NCBI RefSeq assembly: GCF_900182605.1
Contig: NZ_FXTB01000003.1
Coordinates: 1-64,000, forward strand
Direction of reading: 5' to 3'
From: Saccharicrinis carchari
GTDB taxonomy: Bacteria > Bacteroidota > Bacteroidia > Bacteroidales > Marinilabiliaceae
DNA length: 64,000 nucleotides
This document shows positions 54,705-62,100 of the stretch, in pieces. A model generated the notes under the pieces. It did no database searches. It had not been told where the DNA came from and worked only from the letters and a program-made list of their open reading frames with translations. The first letter of the stretch is position 1. The number at the start of each line of letters is the position of its first letter. Both the position numbers and the translations under genes were made by a program.

Positions 54705-54740
54705 ATAAAAAAAGGCCATCCGCATAACGAACAGCCCTTC
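54705..54740 (-). terminator. probable terminator of metK
   Basis: On the minus strand AAGGGC and GCCTTT flank an imperfect stem, followed by T7. It lies about 20 bp after the metK stop codon. The stem has mismatches. Confidence 0.5.
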
Positions 54741-54760
54741 ATTTAAATAATACTTAACTT

Positions 54761-56011
54761 TTACAAATCAAATACGGCTTTAATCTCTTCTACGAAATCA
54801 AGTTTTTCCCAGGTAAAAAATTCTACCTCCTTTTCTACGTCTAATCCGTTTTGTTTAACCACCACCTTTTGTTTATATGGCTTACGCCCCATATGTCCAT
54901 AGGCAGCTGTAGGTTCAAATATTGGATTTTTAAGTCCAAATCTTTTTACAATGGCCGAAGGGCGCATATCAAAAATGGCACTAATTTCATTGGCTATTTG
55001 TTCATCCGATAAATTCACCTTAGCCGTACCATAGGTATTAACAAACAAACCTACCGGATCTGCAAGTCCAATAGCATAGGCTACTTGCACCAGAGCCTCT
55101 TCCGCAACACCTGCGGCAACCATGTTTTTTGCAATATGACGGGCAGCATAAGCAGCCGACCTGTCCACTTTTGAGCTATCCTTACCCGAAAACGCACCTC
55201 CTCCATGAGCTCCTTTTCCACCGTAGGTATCCACGATTACCTTTCGTCCGGTTAATCCTGTGTCGCCATGCGGCCCACCAATAACAAACTTGCCTGTTGG
55301 ATTGACATGTAAAATATAACTATCGTCAATAAGCGCCTGGTCCTGCTTTTGTAATTTATTTTTCGTTCGTGGAATCAAAATGCTCTGAATATCGTGCTTT
55401 ATCTTTGCCAGCATGGCTTGCTCCTCATCAAAATCATCGTGCTGGGTAGATATTACAATGGTGTGCACCCGTATTGGTTTGTTGTCGTCACCATACTCCA
55501 TGGTAACCTGCGATTTAGAATCGGGACGCAAATAAGTCATTTCTTTATTTTCGCGGCGGATGGCAGCCAGCTCAATGAGTAATTGATGCGATAGCTGCAA
55601 TGGGAATGGCATATAATCCTCTGTTTCCTTGCAGGCATACCCAAACATCATCCCTTGGTCGCCAGCCCCCTGATCTTCCGGGTTTTCTTGTTCTACCCCC
55701 CGACTAATGTCTTCGCTTTGCTCGTGTATGGCAGAAATAACGCCACACGAGCTCCCATCGAACATATACCCGGCCTCTGTGTAGCCTATGCGGTTGATTA
55801 CTTCACGTGCAATTTTCTGAACCGGCACATATCCTTTAGTTTTAACTTCGCCGCTTAAAACAACCAATCCGGTTGTTACCAATGTTTCTGCCGCAACTTT
55901 TGATTCCGCATCTTGACGCAAGAATTCATCTAAAAGTGCATCTGAAATTTGGTCGGCTACCTTGTCCGGATGTCCTTCGGATACGGACTCCGATGTAAAT
56001 AAATATCCCAT
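54761..56011 (-). CDS. metK: S-adenosylmethionine synthase
   Basis: The protein has 416 residues. It makes S-adenosylmethionine from methionine and [23 protein letters not shown] with the catalytic His and Asp is at the start; [15 protein letters not shown] is the ATP-binding loop; [20 protein letters not shown] and [20 protein letters not shown] form the second signature. It is slightly longer than the E. coli enzyme (384) because of insertions near 160-215, as in other Bacteroidota. It is cytoplasmic. A SAM-II-like element sits 63-116 bases before the start codon, with a promoter about 130 bases before it, so the product probably represses its own synthesis. It is transcribed alone. Confidence 0.97.
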   Translation of the reverse strand: MGYLFTSESVSEGHPDKVADQISDALLDEFLRQDAESKVAAETLVTTGLVVLSGEVKTKGYVPVQKIAREVINRIGYTEAGYMFDGSSCGVISAIHEQSEDISRGVEQENPEDQGAGDQGMMFGYACKETEDYMPFPLQLSHQLLIELAAIRRENKEMTYLRPDSKSQVTMEYGDDNKPIRVHTIVISTQHDDFDEEQAMLAKIKHDIQSILIPRTKNKLQKQDQALIDDSYILHVNPTGKFVIGGPHGDTGLTGRKVIVDTYGGKGAHGGGAFSGKDSSKVDRSAAYAARHIAKNMVAAGVAEEALVQVAYAIGLADPVGLFVNTYGTAKVNLSDEQIANEISAIFDMRPSAIVKRFGLKNPIFEPTAAYGHMGRKPYKQKVVVKQNGLDVEKEVEFFTWEKLDFVEEIKAVFDL

Positions 56012-56073
56012 TATTTTATGTGATTTAATGGTAAAAAAATGTGTGGATAGCTAAAAAAGGGAAAGCATATAAT

Positions 56074-56127
56074 GCGTTTTAGCACTTTTTTAGAGTGGTT
56101 GCAATCAGTCAAATCCATCCACTATCT
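56074..56127 (-). promoter_or_regulatory. SAM-II-like riboswitch in the metK leader
   Basis: On the minus strand, P1 arms AGTGG (56119-56123) and CCACT (56094-56098) enclose a 20-nt loop containing GATTTGACTGATTGCA. After P1 comes CTAAAAAAGTGCTAAA. The known SAM-II (metX) aptamer has GATTTAACCGTATTGCA in the loop and, after P1, a stretch ending GCTAAAAA, so both conserved blocks are present at the right places for its H-type pseudoknot. A GTGGAT in the 5' arm can alternatively pair with ATCCAC at 56043-56048, nearer the start codon, which could be the switching partner. Identification is from memory of the aptamer sequence and the position before metK. Confidence 0.75.
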
Positions 56128-56141
56128 TTAAATTGACTATG

Positions 56142-56173
56142 CAAAAGTATAAAACATTATTGGTATTGCACAA
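56142..56173 (-). promoter_or_regulatory. promoter of metK
   Basis: On the minus strand TACTTTTG (56142-56149) fits the TAnnTTTG -7 box, and CTTG at about 56171-56173 serves as the -33 element with a 21-bp spacer. Transcription would start just before the riboswitch. Confidence 0.55.
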
Positions 56174-56295
56174 GTAAAAGTATGTTTTTTCGCATTTCAA
56201 ATACATATGATATAGTAAAACAAAGGTCGCAAAGCCTTACACGATAAACAATTACCTGCAATAACTCATTTTTTATAGTTTTTTTATTAAAAATA

Positions 56296-56326
56296 TTTGG
56301 TGACAATGTTATTTGCTATATCTTTG
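56296..56326 (+). promoter_or_regulatory. promoter of the tRNA-Glu/rpsT unit
   Basis: TTTG at 56296-56299, a 19-bp spacer and TATCTTTG at 56319-56326 match the Bacteroidota housekeeping promoter exactly. The first tRNA begins 41 bases further on. Confidence 0.8.
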
Positions 56327-56366
56327 CATCCGCATTTGAGAAACAAAAAGATCTCAGGTGTTTTAT

Positions 56367-56438
56367 GCTCCGTTCGTCTAGGGGTTAGGACGCCAGGTTT
56401 TCATCCTGGTAACAGGGGTTCGATTCCCCTACGGAGTA
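56367..56438 (+). tRNA. tRNA-Glu (anticodon TTC), copy 1
   Basis: The 72-nt cloverleaf has acceptor arms GCTCCGT and ACGGAGT, an anticodon stem CCAGG/CCTGG with loop TTTTCAT giving anticodon TTC, and a T-arm AGGGGTTCGATTCCCCT. CCA is not encoded. It is identical to the copy after rpsT. Confidence 0.97.
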
Positions 56439-56474
56439 CTTTTAAAAAAATACATAATTTTAGGGTTATACAAC

Positions 56475-56726
56475 ATGGCAAATCATAAGTCGGCGTTAAA
56501 AAGAAATCGTCAAGCACAAAAGAAGAGAGTACACAACAGGTACTATGCAAAAACTGGTCGTAATGCGGTTAGAAAATTACGCGCTACAGTTGAAAAAGAT
56601 GCTGCAACAGAAATGTTTCCGAAGGTGGCTGCCATTCTTGACAAGCTAGCCAAAAAGAACATTATACATAAAAATAAAGCTTCTAACTTAAAGTCAAAGT
56701 TAGCCAAGCACATAAGCAAGCTTTAA
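56475..56726 (+). CDS. rpsT: 30S ribosomal protein S20
   Basis: The protein has 83 residues and binds 16S rRNA early in small-subunit assembly. [20 protein letters not shown] is the family N-terminus, and the C-terminal helix ends [20 protein letters not shown]. It lies between two identical tRNA-Glu genes, with 36 bp before and 15 bp after it, so one transcript probably carries all three and is cut at the tRNA ends. Confidence 0.97.
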   Translation: MANHKSALKRNRQAQKKRVHNRYYAKTGRNAVRKLRATVEKDAATEMFPKVAAILDKLAKKNIIHKNKASNLKSKLAKHISKL

Positions 56727-56741
56727 ATTAAAGCCTTACAT

Positions 56742-56813
56742 GCTCCGTTCGTCTAGGGGTTAGGACGCCAGGTTTTCATCCTGGTAACAGGGGTTCGATT
56801 CCCCTACGGAGTA
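56742..56813 (+). tRNA. tRNA-Glu (anticodon TTC), copy 2
   Basis: The sequence is identical over all 72 nt to copy 1 at 56367-56438, and the identity extends over two flanking bases on the left (AT) and one on the right (C). It starts 15 bp after the rpsT stop and is followed by a terminator. Confidence 0.97.
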
Positions 56814-56817
56814 CACT

Positions 56818-56853
56818 AATACCTCCATGCCACAGGCATGGGGGTATTTTTGT
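56818..56853 (+). terminator. intrinsic terminator of the tRNA-Glu/rpsT unit
   Basis: ATACCTCCATGC pairs with GCATGGGGGTAT (one G-T pair) around a 4-nt loop, followed by T5. Confidence 0.85.
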
Positions 56854-56911
56854 TTATACCCACTTGATTGTTAACAACATGTTGTTTATCTTATACTATA
56901 AAATAAGCACC

Positions 56912-57607
56912 ATGACGTATCACAAGCTAAGTATAAAAAAGTGGGCCTTGGAAGATAGACCAAGGGAAAAAATGATTTCGAAAGGGATATCCAGCCTCTC
57001 CAATGCCGAGCTAATTGCCATTTTAATCGGTTCGGGCAACAGAGACGAGTCGGCGGTAGATGTATCTAAACGGATATTAAACGACGTAGACAATAACCTG
57101 AACGAACTGGGTAAGCTGAGCATCGAGAAGCTCAGGCGCGATTACCGTGGCATAGGAGAGGCAAAAGCTATATGCATAGTTGCCGCCATGGAGCTGGGAA
57201 GACGACGCAAACTGGAGCAGGCAAAAGAGAAGCCAAAAATTACAAACAGCAGCGACGTATATGATTTGATGCATCCCCTGCTGGCCGATCTTCCCCATGA
57301 GGAATTTTGGATTCTCCTGCTGAACCGCGCCAACAAAGTTATGTCTATCCAAAAAATCAGTCAGGGCGGTGTAGCCGGCACCGTAATGGATTCCAAAATA
57401 ATTATGCGTGCCGCTATTGATCAGCTGGCTTCGTCTATAATCTTGTGCCACAACCACCCATCCGGTAACATCATGCCCAGCCGTCAGGATAAAAACATTA
57501 CACAAAAATTAAAGGAAGCAGGTAGCACGATGGACATCCCCATATTAGATCATATTATAGTTACCGACGCAGGTTTTTATAGCTTTGCCGATGAAGGAGA
57601 TTTGTAA
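56912..57607 (+). CDS. radC: RadC-family JAB/MPN domain protein
   Basis: The protein has 231 residues from the ATG at 56912 (MTYHKLSIKKWALEDRPREK), the usual RadC start; the TTG at 56864 adds 16 hydrophobic residues. The N-terminal helix-hairpin-helix-like part has LSNAELIAILIGSGNRDESA, followed by GIGEAKAICIVAAMELGRR. The C-terminal MPN domain carries the metal motif CHNHPSGN and the later HIIVTDAGFYSFADEG. The old link to DNA repair has been questioned and its true function is unknown. The last 47 bases overlap the 3' end of the convergent GT8 gene. Confidence 0.92.
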   Translation: MTYHKLSIKKWALEDRPREKMISKGISSLSNAELIAILIGSGNRDESAVDVSKRILNDVDNNLNELGKLSIEKLRRDYRGIGEAKAICIVAAMELGRRRKLEQAKEKPKITNSSDVYDLMHPLLADLPHEEFWILLLNRANKVMSIQKISQGGVAGTVMDSKIIMRAAIDQLASSIILCHNHPSGNIMPSRQDKNITQKLKEAGSTMDIPILDHIIVTDAGFYSFADEGDL

Positions 57608-58520
57608 TCGTACACTGAACTTTCTTGATAAAATAATAAAGCTTATAGATTCCATACTTTTTAAGTTGACTACCTATGTTAACCAAAAGTTCAAAATTCT
57701 CATAGTTTTGTTTATAAAAAGAGAAGTATTCGGCCTCGTCGTAAAAAATAGATTCTTTATAGCAATCCCACCAAGCATCACCAAATAATTTTGGCTTGCT
57801 CCATGGTTTGTTTAATGTATAATGAAAAACATGCGGTTTGGCAATATGAATATCCTGCATAATGCTGTTCAGGTTGTAATTATAACTTGCAGATAAAAAT
57901 TTTATTTGTCCTTTAAATAGGATATTTAAGATATCCTGATCTTGATACAGAAGCTTCTTGCCGAGCAGTTGAGGTAGTTTTTTACGAAAAACACCATCGA
58001 TGTTAATTTTATCGTTATTGAACAAAAGGATACCAGCATTCACATATTCGCCGGGCTCCAAGTTTAAACTTTTAATATACGCGCTCGCCATTTTCGTACA
58101 TTTGTTAGGATACTCCTGCACCCCCGCAATAGACACCTTATTCATATTTATTTCTAACAAGCCGGATATATCGCTATTATAAATAATATCTACATCTGAG
58201 TATAAAACTATGGAGTAGTGTTTTAGCAGGTCCGGTATCAATAGGCGATAATAACTTTCAATGGACACGTTACGAACCTCGTACTCATTTTTAAAAGCAT
58301 CGTAAACATTAATATAATGGATGGTACAATTATCAAAATGCTTTTCTAATTGGCTAATTTTGTTTTTTGAGTGACTGCTCAGACGATTACCTGCATGCAA
58401 TATATGTATATCGAAAACTACTCCATCTCTGGCATTTTTTAACAACGAAGTAATACACACGCCTGCAGGAACCGTGTATTTGTCGTTAAAGCTGAATACG
58501 ATAGGAATCCTCATGGCCAC
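57561..58520 (-). CDS. family 8 glycosyltransferase
   Basis: The protein has 319 residues. PIVFSFNDKYTVPAGVCITS is the N-terminal nucleotide-sugar strand; VLYSDVDIIYNSDISGLLEI holds the Asp-x-Asp metal motif; YVNAGILLFNNDKINIDG and LLYQDQDILNILFKGQIKFL are family blocks; and HYTLNKPW matches the H-x-x-x-x-KPW end motif. GT8 enzymes add glucose or galactose, often to lipopolysaccharide core or surface glycans. It is the last gene of the minus-strand polysaccharide cluster, 3 bp after the GT4 gene. Its 3' end overlaps radC by 47 bp, convergent, without a terminator. Confidence 0.88.
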   Translation of the reverse strand: MAMRIPIVFSFNDKYTVPAGVCITSLLKNARDGVVFDIHILHAGNRLSSHSKNKISQLEKHFDNCTIHYINVYDAFKNEYEVRNVSIESYYRLLIPDLLKHYSIVLYSDVDIIYNSDISGLLEINMNKVSIAGVQEYPNKCTKMASAYIKSLNLEPGEYVNAGILLFNNDKINIDGVFRKKLPQLLGKKLLYQDQDILNILFKGQIKFLSASYNYNLNSIMQDIHIAKPHVFHYTLNKPWSKPKLFGDAWWDCYKESIFYDEAEYFSFYKQNYENFELLVNIGSQLKKYGIYKLYYFIKKVQCTITNLLHRQSYKNLRR

Positions 58521-58523
58521 CTG

Positions 58524-59609
58524 TTATTTTTGTTTAATAGATTGAAGCAAGGCCGTCCACTGATGCACAATTTTATCGCCATGCAAATGGCTAACACTTT
58601 GTTTGGAATTTTTTTGGCAACGCGCGTACAACTCTTCATCGTAATACATCCGCTCCATGGCTCGTGCCAGTGCTACATGGTTATAGTTTTCAACCAGTAA
58701 TCCGTTTACCTCGTTTTCGACAATTTCTTCCGTTCCCCTGCAATTTACTGACACTACCGGCACCCCAAGTGCCAGTGATTCAATAAGCGCCCTGGGGAAA
58801 CCCTCAAAGTGACTGCATAAAACTAAAAATCGCGCATTAACTATTTGTGTGGCAATATCGTTAGTGAAAGGATATATTTTAACAAAATCAGCAATGCCAT
58901 TTTCTTCAATTTTATACTGGAGCATAGCTTTGTCCTTACCTTCTCCAAAAATTTTTACTCTTACTTCGTTTCTTATACAACTTGCATTGTACGCACTCAG
59001 CAATAAACTTATATTTTTTACATCATCTTCCAGACGCCCTAAAAATAAAATGTATCCGTTATTCTCAGTTGCTGGAATTTGTTCGGGCACTGTTTCTTCT
59101 ATGGGATTGTAAATGGTTTGTACATTGTTGGTTTTAAATTTAGTTCGTATTTGCATCTCAATACCCTTCGACACACTTATAATCCTGGCTGCTTTATTTA
59201 TCATCAGCCTGGAAACCATTTTGATAGGCGGGAAATATATGCTCAAATCATTACTTCGTATAACATAAAAAAAGTCAATACCCCGATATAAATAGTACAT
59301 ATAAAAGAGCTCTCTGAACGAAAGCTGATGTGCCCTATTGTCAATAATATAATCAAAATTGTTCTCCTTAAGGTATTTTCGCAATTTGATAAAAGCACGT
59401 GCCTTGCTCCTTAAAGTATTACCTTTTATCAAACCAAAATTCAGGAGCTTTCCTGAATATGTATATTTTATATCGTCAGTCAAAGATACAATATGCACTA
59501 TGTAACCTTTCTGTACAAGGATTTTTGAAAGTACCGCAGTAGATTTTTCTGCCCCCCCATTGGCCAGCGAAACAGTAAAAAGACACACTTTTTTTGTTTG
59601 GTACATCAT
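58524..59609 (-). CDS. GT4-type glycosyltransferase
   Basis: The protein has 361 residues of GT-B fold. The N-terminus KKVCLFTVSLANGGAEKSTA is typical of WaaG/PssF-like GT4 enzymes acting on surface glycans. The C-terminal nucleotide-sugar-binding half has NGYILFLGRLEDDVKNISLL, then FVKIYPFTNDIATQIVNARF and SHFEGFPRALIESLALGVPV, with the E-x7-E motif (EGFPRALIE). It is cytoplasmic or peripheral on the membrane. It lies between the flippase gene and the GT8 gene with gaps of 9 and 3 bp. The sugar donor and acceptor are unknown. Confidence 0.88.
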   Translation of the reverse strand: MMYQTKKVCLFTVSLANGGAEKSTAVLSKILVQKGYIVHIVSLTDDIKYTYSGKLLNFGLIKGNTLRSKARAFIKLRKYLKENNFDYIIDNRAHQLSFRELFYMYYLYRGIDFFYVIRSNDLSIYFPPIKMVSRLMINKAARIISVSKGIEMQIRTKFKTNNVQTIYNPIEETVPEQIPATENNGYILFLGRLEDDVKNISLLLSAYNASCIRNEVRVKIFGEGKDKAMLQYKIEENGIADFVKIYPFTNDIATQIVNARFLVLCSHFEGFPRALIESLALGVPVVSVNCRGTEEIVENEVNGLLVENYNHVALARAMERMYYDEELYARCQKNSKQSVSHLHGDKIVHQWTALLQSIKQK

Positions 59610-59618
59610 TCAGTTTAT

Positions 59619-60920
59619 TTATTTCAGGCTGTCTTTATTTAGCATCCTCCTATAAATTATTACTACAAATATAAAATATATAAACATGTTTATGGCGTAG
59701 GCCAAAGTGCTTCCTACGATGCCTATGCGGGGAATTATTAAATACGCATTTACAATGGCAATAACGGCTATTAAAACTTCGGCAAATATATATTGCTTAA
59801 CCTGCTCTTTCATCATAATAGTTATGGCAAAAAACCAAGCCGTAACACGCAAAACATCGCCTATAGCTTGATACAAAAACAAATCCCGCATCCCTATAAA
59901 TTCATATGTAAAAAGAATGGAGATTATGGAATCGCGCAGTAAATAGATAAGCAAACTGCCCAATGCAACAAGCGGAAGAATTTGCTTAAGGGAAAGTTGA
60001 ATTACGGAATGCAAAGCCTTTACGCCCAAGGTTTTTGATATCTTGGGCAAAACGTATAAGCTCAGGGTTGTAATAATTATCGAGATATACGTATTGGATA
60101 TCTTACCTATACCATCCCACCAACCTGCCTGGCTTAATGAACAATACTCAACCACCACATTTCGGGTGATAATTTGCTCCAATGGCGTTAAGCTTGAAGC
60201 CACAAGCAACATTAAACCAAAATTGATTAAGCGTTTGCTAATAACTTTTGAGTAAACCAAGCGCCTAAACGAAGGCAAATATTTATGTATGAAACAAAAA
60301 GTTATAGCACTTGTTGCCAGGCTCGCTATGTATAGCGACCACAAAGCGCCTTGCATTCTGTAAAAATATATGGCTGGCACTGCTATTAAAAAAGAGGTTA
60401 TGCCATTTATAATATTCAGATAAATATATTTATTATATACCTGCAGACCGCTGCAAAAGGCGAGTAATAGGTTATTTATAGCCGTTGTAAATATTAGAAC
60501 ACCAGAAGCTCTTACAACAGCAGCATATTTAATATCGTAAAATAAGGTAAACGCGATTTTATTGCCGAATAAAAATAAAAACAGCGTGGGAATAGTTGTA
60601 AGTACAATCGTAATTATTAAAGCGTTATGCACAATGAGTTTTTGTTTTGCCTTTGAATAATCAAAATGGGCGGTAAGCTTGGTTACCCCGTGCATAATTC
60701 CACCGTTAGCCATGTTGGTGCCAAACTGGATAACATTATAAAACTGACTTAACAGCGCCATTCCGGATGCACCAAGAAAAACTGATATTATTTTTATACT
60801 TAAAAGTCCGGTGATTAATTTTACAAGTACCTGAAGCGAATTTTTGGCAGATACCTTTATTAATTCACTATTTATGTAGGAGTGAATTACCTTTTTAATA
60901 AGTAGTATTATCCGCCTCAT
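59619..60920 (-). CDS. polysaccharide flippase (Wzx/PST family)
   Basis: The protein has 433 residues from the ATG at 60920; the frame from 60947 uses a TTG inside the previous gene. About 12-14 hydrophobic segments cover the protein. The start SELIKVSAKNSLQVLVKLIT, GLLSIKIISVFLGASGMALL and FYNVIQFGTNMANGGIMHGV resembles O-antigen translocases of the WzxE kind. It should move lipid-linked repeat units across the inner membrane. It lies in the polysaccharide cluster directly after a GT4-like gene (8-bp gap). No Wzy polymerase is seen in the window. Confidence 0.85.
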   Translation of the reverse strand: MRRIILLIKKVIHSYINSELIKVSAKNSLQVLVKLITGLLSIKIISVFLGASGMALLSQFYNVIQFGTNMANGGIMHGVTKLTAHFDYSKAKQKLIVHNALIITIVLTTIPTLFLFLFGNKIAFTLFYDIKYAAVVRASGVLIFTTAINNLLLAFCSGLQVYNKYIYLNIINGITSFLIAVPAIYFYRMQGALWSLYIASLATSAITFCFIHKYLPSFRRLVYSKVISKRLINFGLMLLVASSLTPLEQIITRNVVVEYCSLSQAGWWDGIGKISNTYISIIITTLSLYVLPKISKTLGVKALHSVIQLSLKQILPLVALGSLLIYLLRDSIISILFTYEFIGMRDLFLYQAIGDVLRVTAWFFAITIMMKEQVKQYIFAEVLIAVIAIVNAYLIIPRIGIVGSTLAYAINMFIYFIFVVIIYRRMLNKDSLK

Positions 60921-60928
60921 TGTTATTC

Positions 60929-62026
60929 TTATATTTGCTGTGCCCAAAAGTCCAGATACCTTTTTGCTACTACCCGCGAATCGTGATGCTTAACAACATA
61001 AGCTCTGTTTTTAAGCGAAAGCTCTTTCAATTTGGCCTTGTTATCCAATAAACGTTCAAATACTTCCATCATAAACCTCTCGTCCACATTTAAATCGATG
61101 ATGGGTTTGTTTTCTGTTTCGCCTATCAATCGATATATCTCTTCGTCGACCCCACTCGCCACAATTAAACCTTTTGATTGTGCAATAAGGCCGTTGAGTC
61201 CGGGTTCATAGGAATAAAGCTGATCGCATAGCACATGGGAGCTATTGAGCAATTTTTGGTATTCGCTGAATGGAACCGATTCTACTACCGTAAGTTCAAC
61301 ATCATTAGGATATTTTTGCTGCAAATCCTTAAGTACGCGATATATCACATCCGTACCTTTTTGCACTACCCGCCCTTTCATCATTCCCAAAAAGAACTTT
61401 ATTTTTTTAGTGTCCTTTTGCAGGGTACTTACATAAGGATGCTGCTCAGTATCAATGGCCAGGGGGATAAAAGTTATTTTGTTTGGGTATTTATCTTTAT
61501 AGGATAAGTAATATCCCACGCCCGAAGCTATGATTCCTTTGGCATGAGTTGCAACACGCTTATTCAATGCGATTTCCGAATTATCGTTGACTATGTTTTT
61601 CAATGTTCTGATATTCGGGTCGTCTTGCATGGCGGGTGTATGAAAAACCGAATACTTTAACTTGCCGCTAAGGTCATAATTAATATAATTAGCATCCATG
61701 CCATGCGCGCCTAAAAATATATTAGAATTAACGCGCTTAAGATAACTGAAAATTGTACTGTTAAAATTAGGTGTAGCACACAAAAACTTTGGGCAATTAA
61801 GTTGTACCACATCATAACCCGATAATTTAGGTAGTGCTTTTAACACCTTAGCCAAAAAATAATTGCGATGTTTGTCTGTGTTTCGCGACAAATCGATATC
61901 GCGTGGATAGTTTTTCCATAAATCACCGTCCGAAGCTACCGTAACATCCACTCCATGCTCGCGCAGGCCCCTTGCCAGGTTTTGATGCATGCCGCTAAAT
62001 TCGCCTAATAAAAGTACTTTCATCAT
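60929..62026 (-). CDS. GT4-like glycosyltransferase
   Basis: The protein has 365 residues of GT-B fold, less typical than its neighbour. The N-terminus KVLLLGEFSGMHQNLARGLR and EHGVDVTVASDGDLWKNYPR is a nucleotide-binding Rossmann start. The C-terminal half has KITFIPLAIDTEQHPYVSTL, KKIKFFLGMMKGRVVQKGTD and HVLCDQLYSYEPGLNGLIAQ, where an E-x-G-like loop replaces the strict E-x7-E. It probably adds a sugar to the lipid-linked unit. It heads the flippase-GT4-GT8 run and starts 74 bp after the sulfatase stop. Confidence 0.8.
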   Translation of the reverse strand: MMKVLLLGEFSGMHQNLARGLREHGVDVTVASDGDLWKNYPRDIDLSRNTDKHRNYFLAKVLKALPKLSGYDVVQLNCPKFLCATPNFNSTIFSYLKRVNSNIFLGAHGMDANYINYDLSGKLKYSVFHTPAMQDDPNIRTLKNIVNDNSEIALNKRVATHAKGIIASGVGYYLSYKDKYPNKITFIPLAIDTEQHPYVSTLQKDTKKIKFFLGMMKGRVVQKGTDVIYRVLKDLQQKYPNDVELTVVESVPFSEYQKLLNSSHVLCDQLYSYEPGLNGLIAQSKGLIVASGVDEEIYRLIGETENKPIIDLNVDERFMMEVFERLLDNKAKLKELSLKNRAYVVKHHDSRVVAKRYLDFWAQQI

Positions 62027-62100
62027 TTAATTAACTATTTATCTCATCTATTTAAAATCAGATTATTAACCTTGAAACTCTTTGATAATTGCTTGCTATA

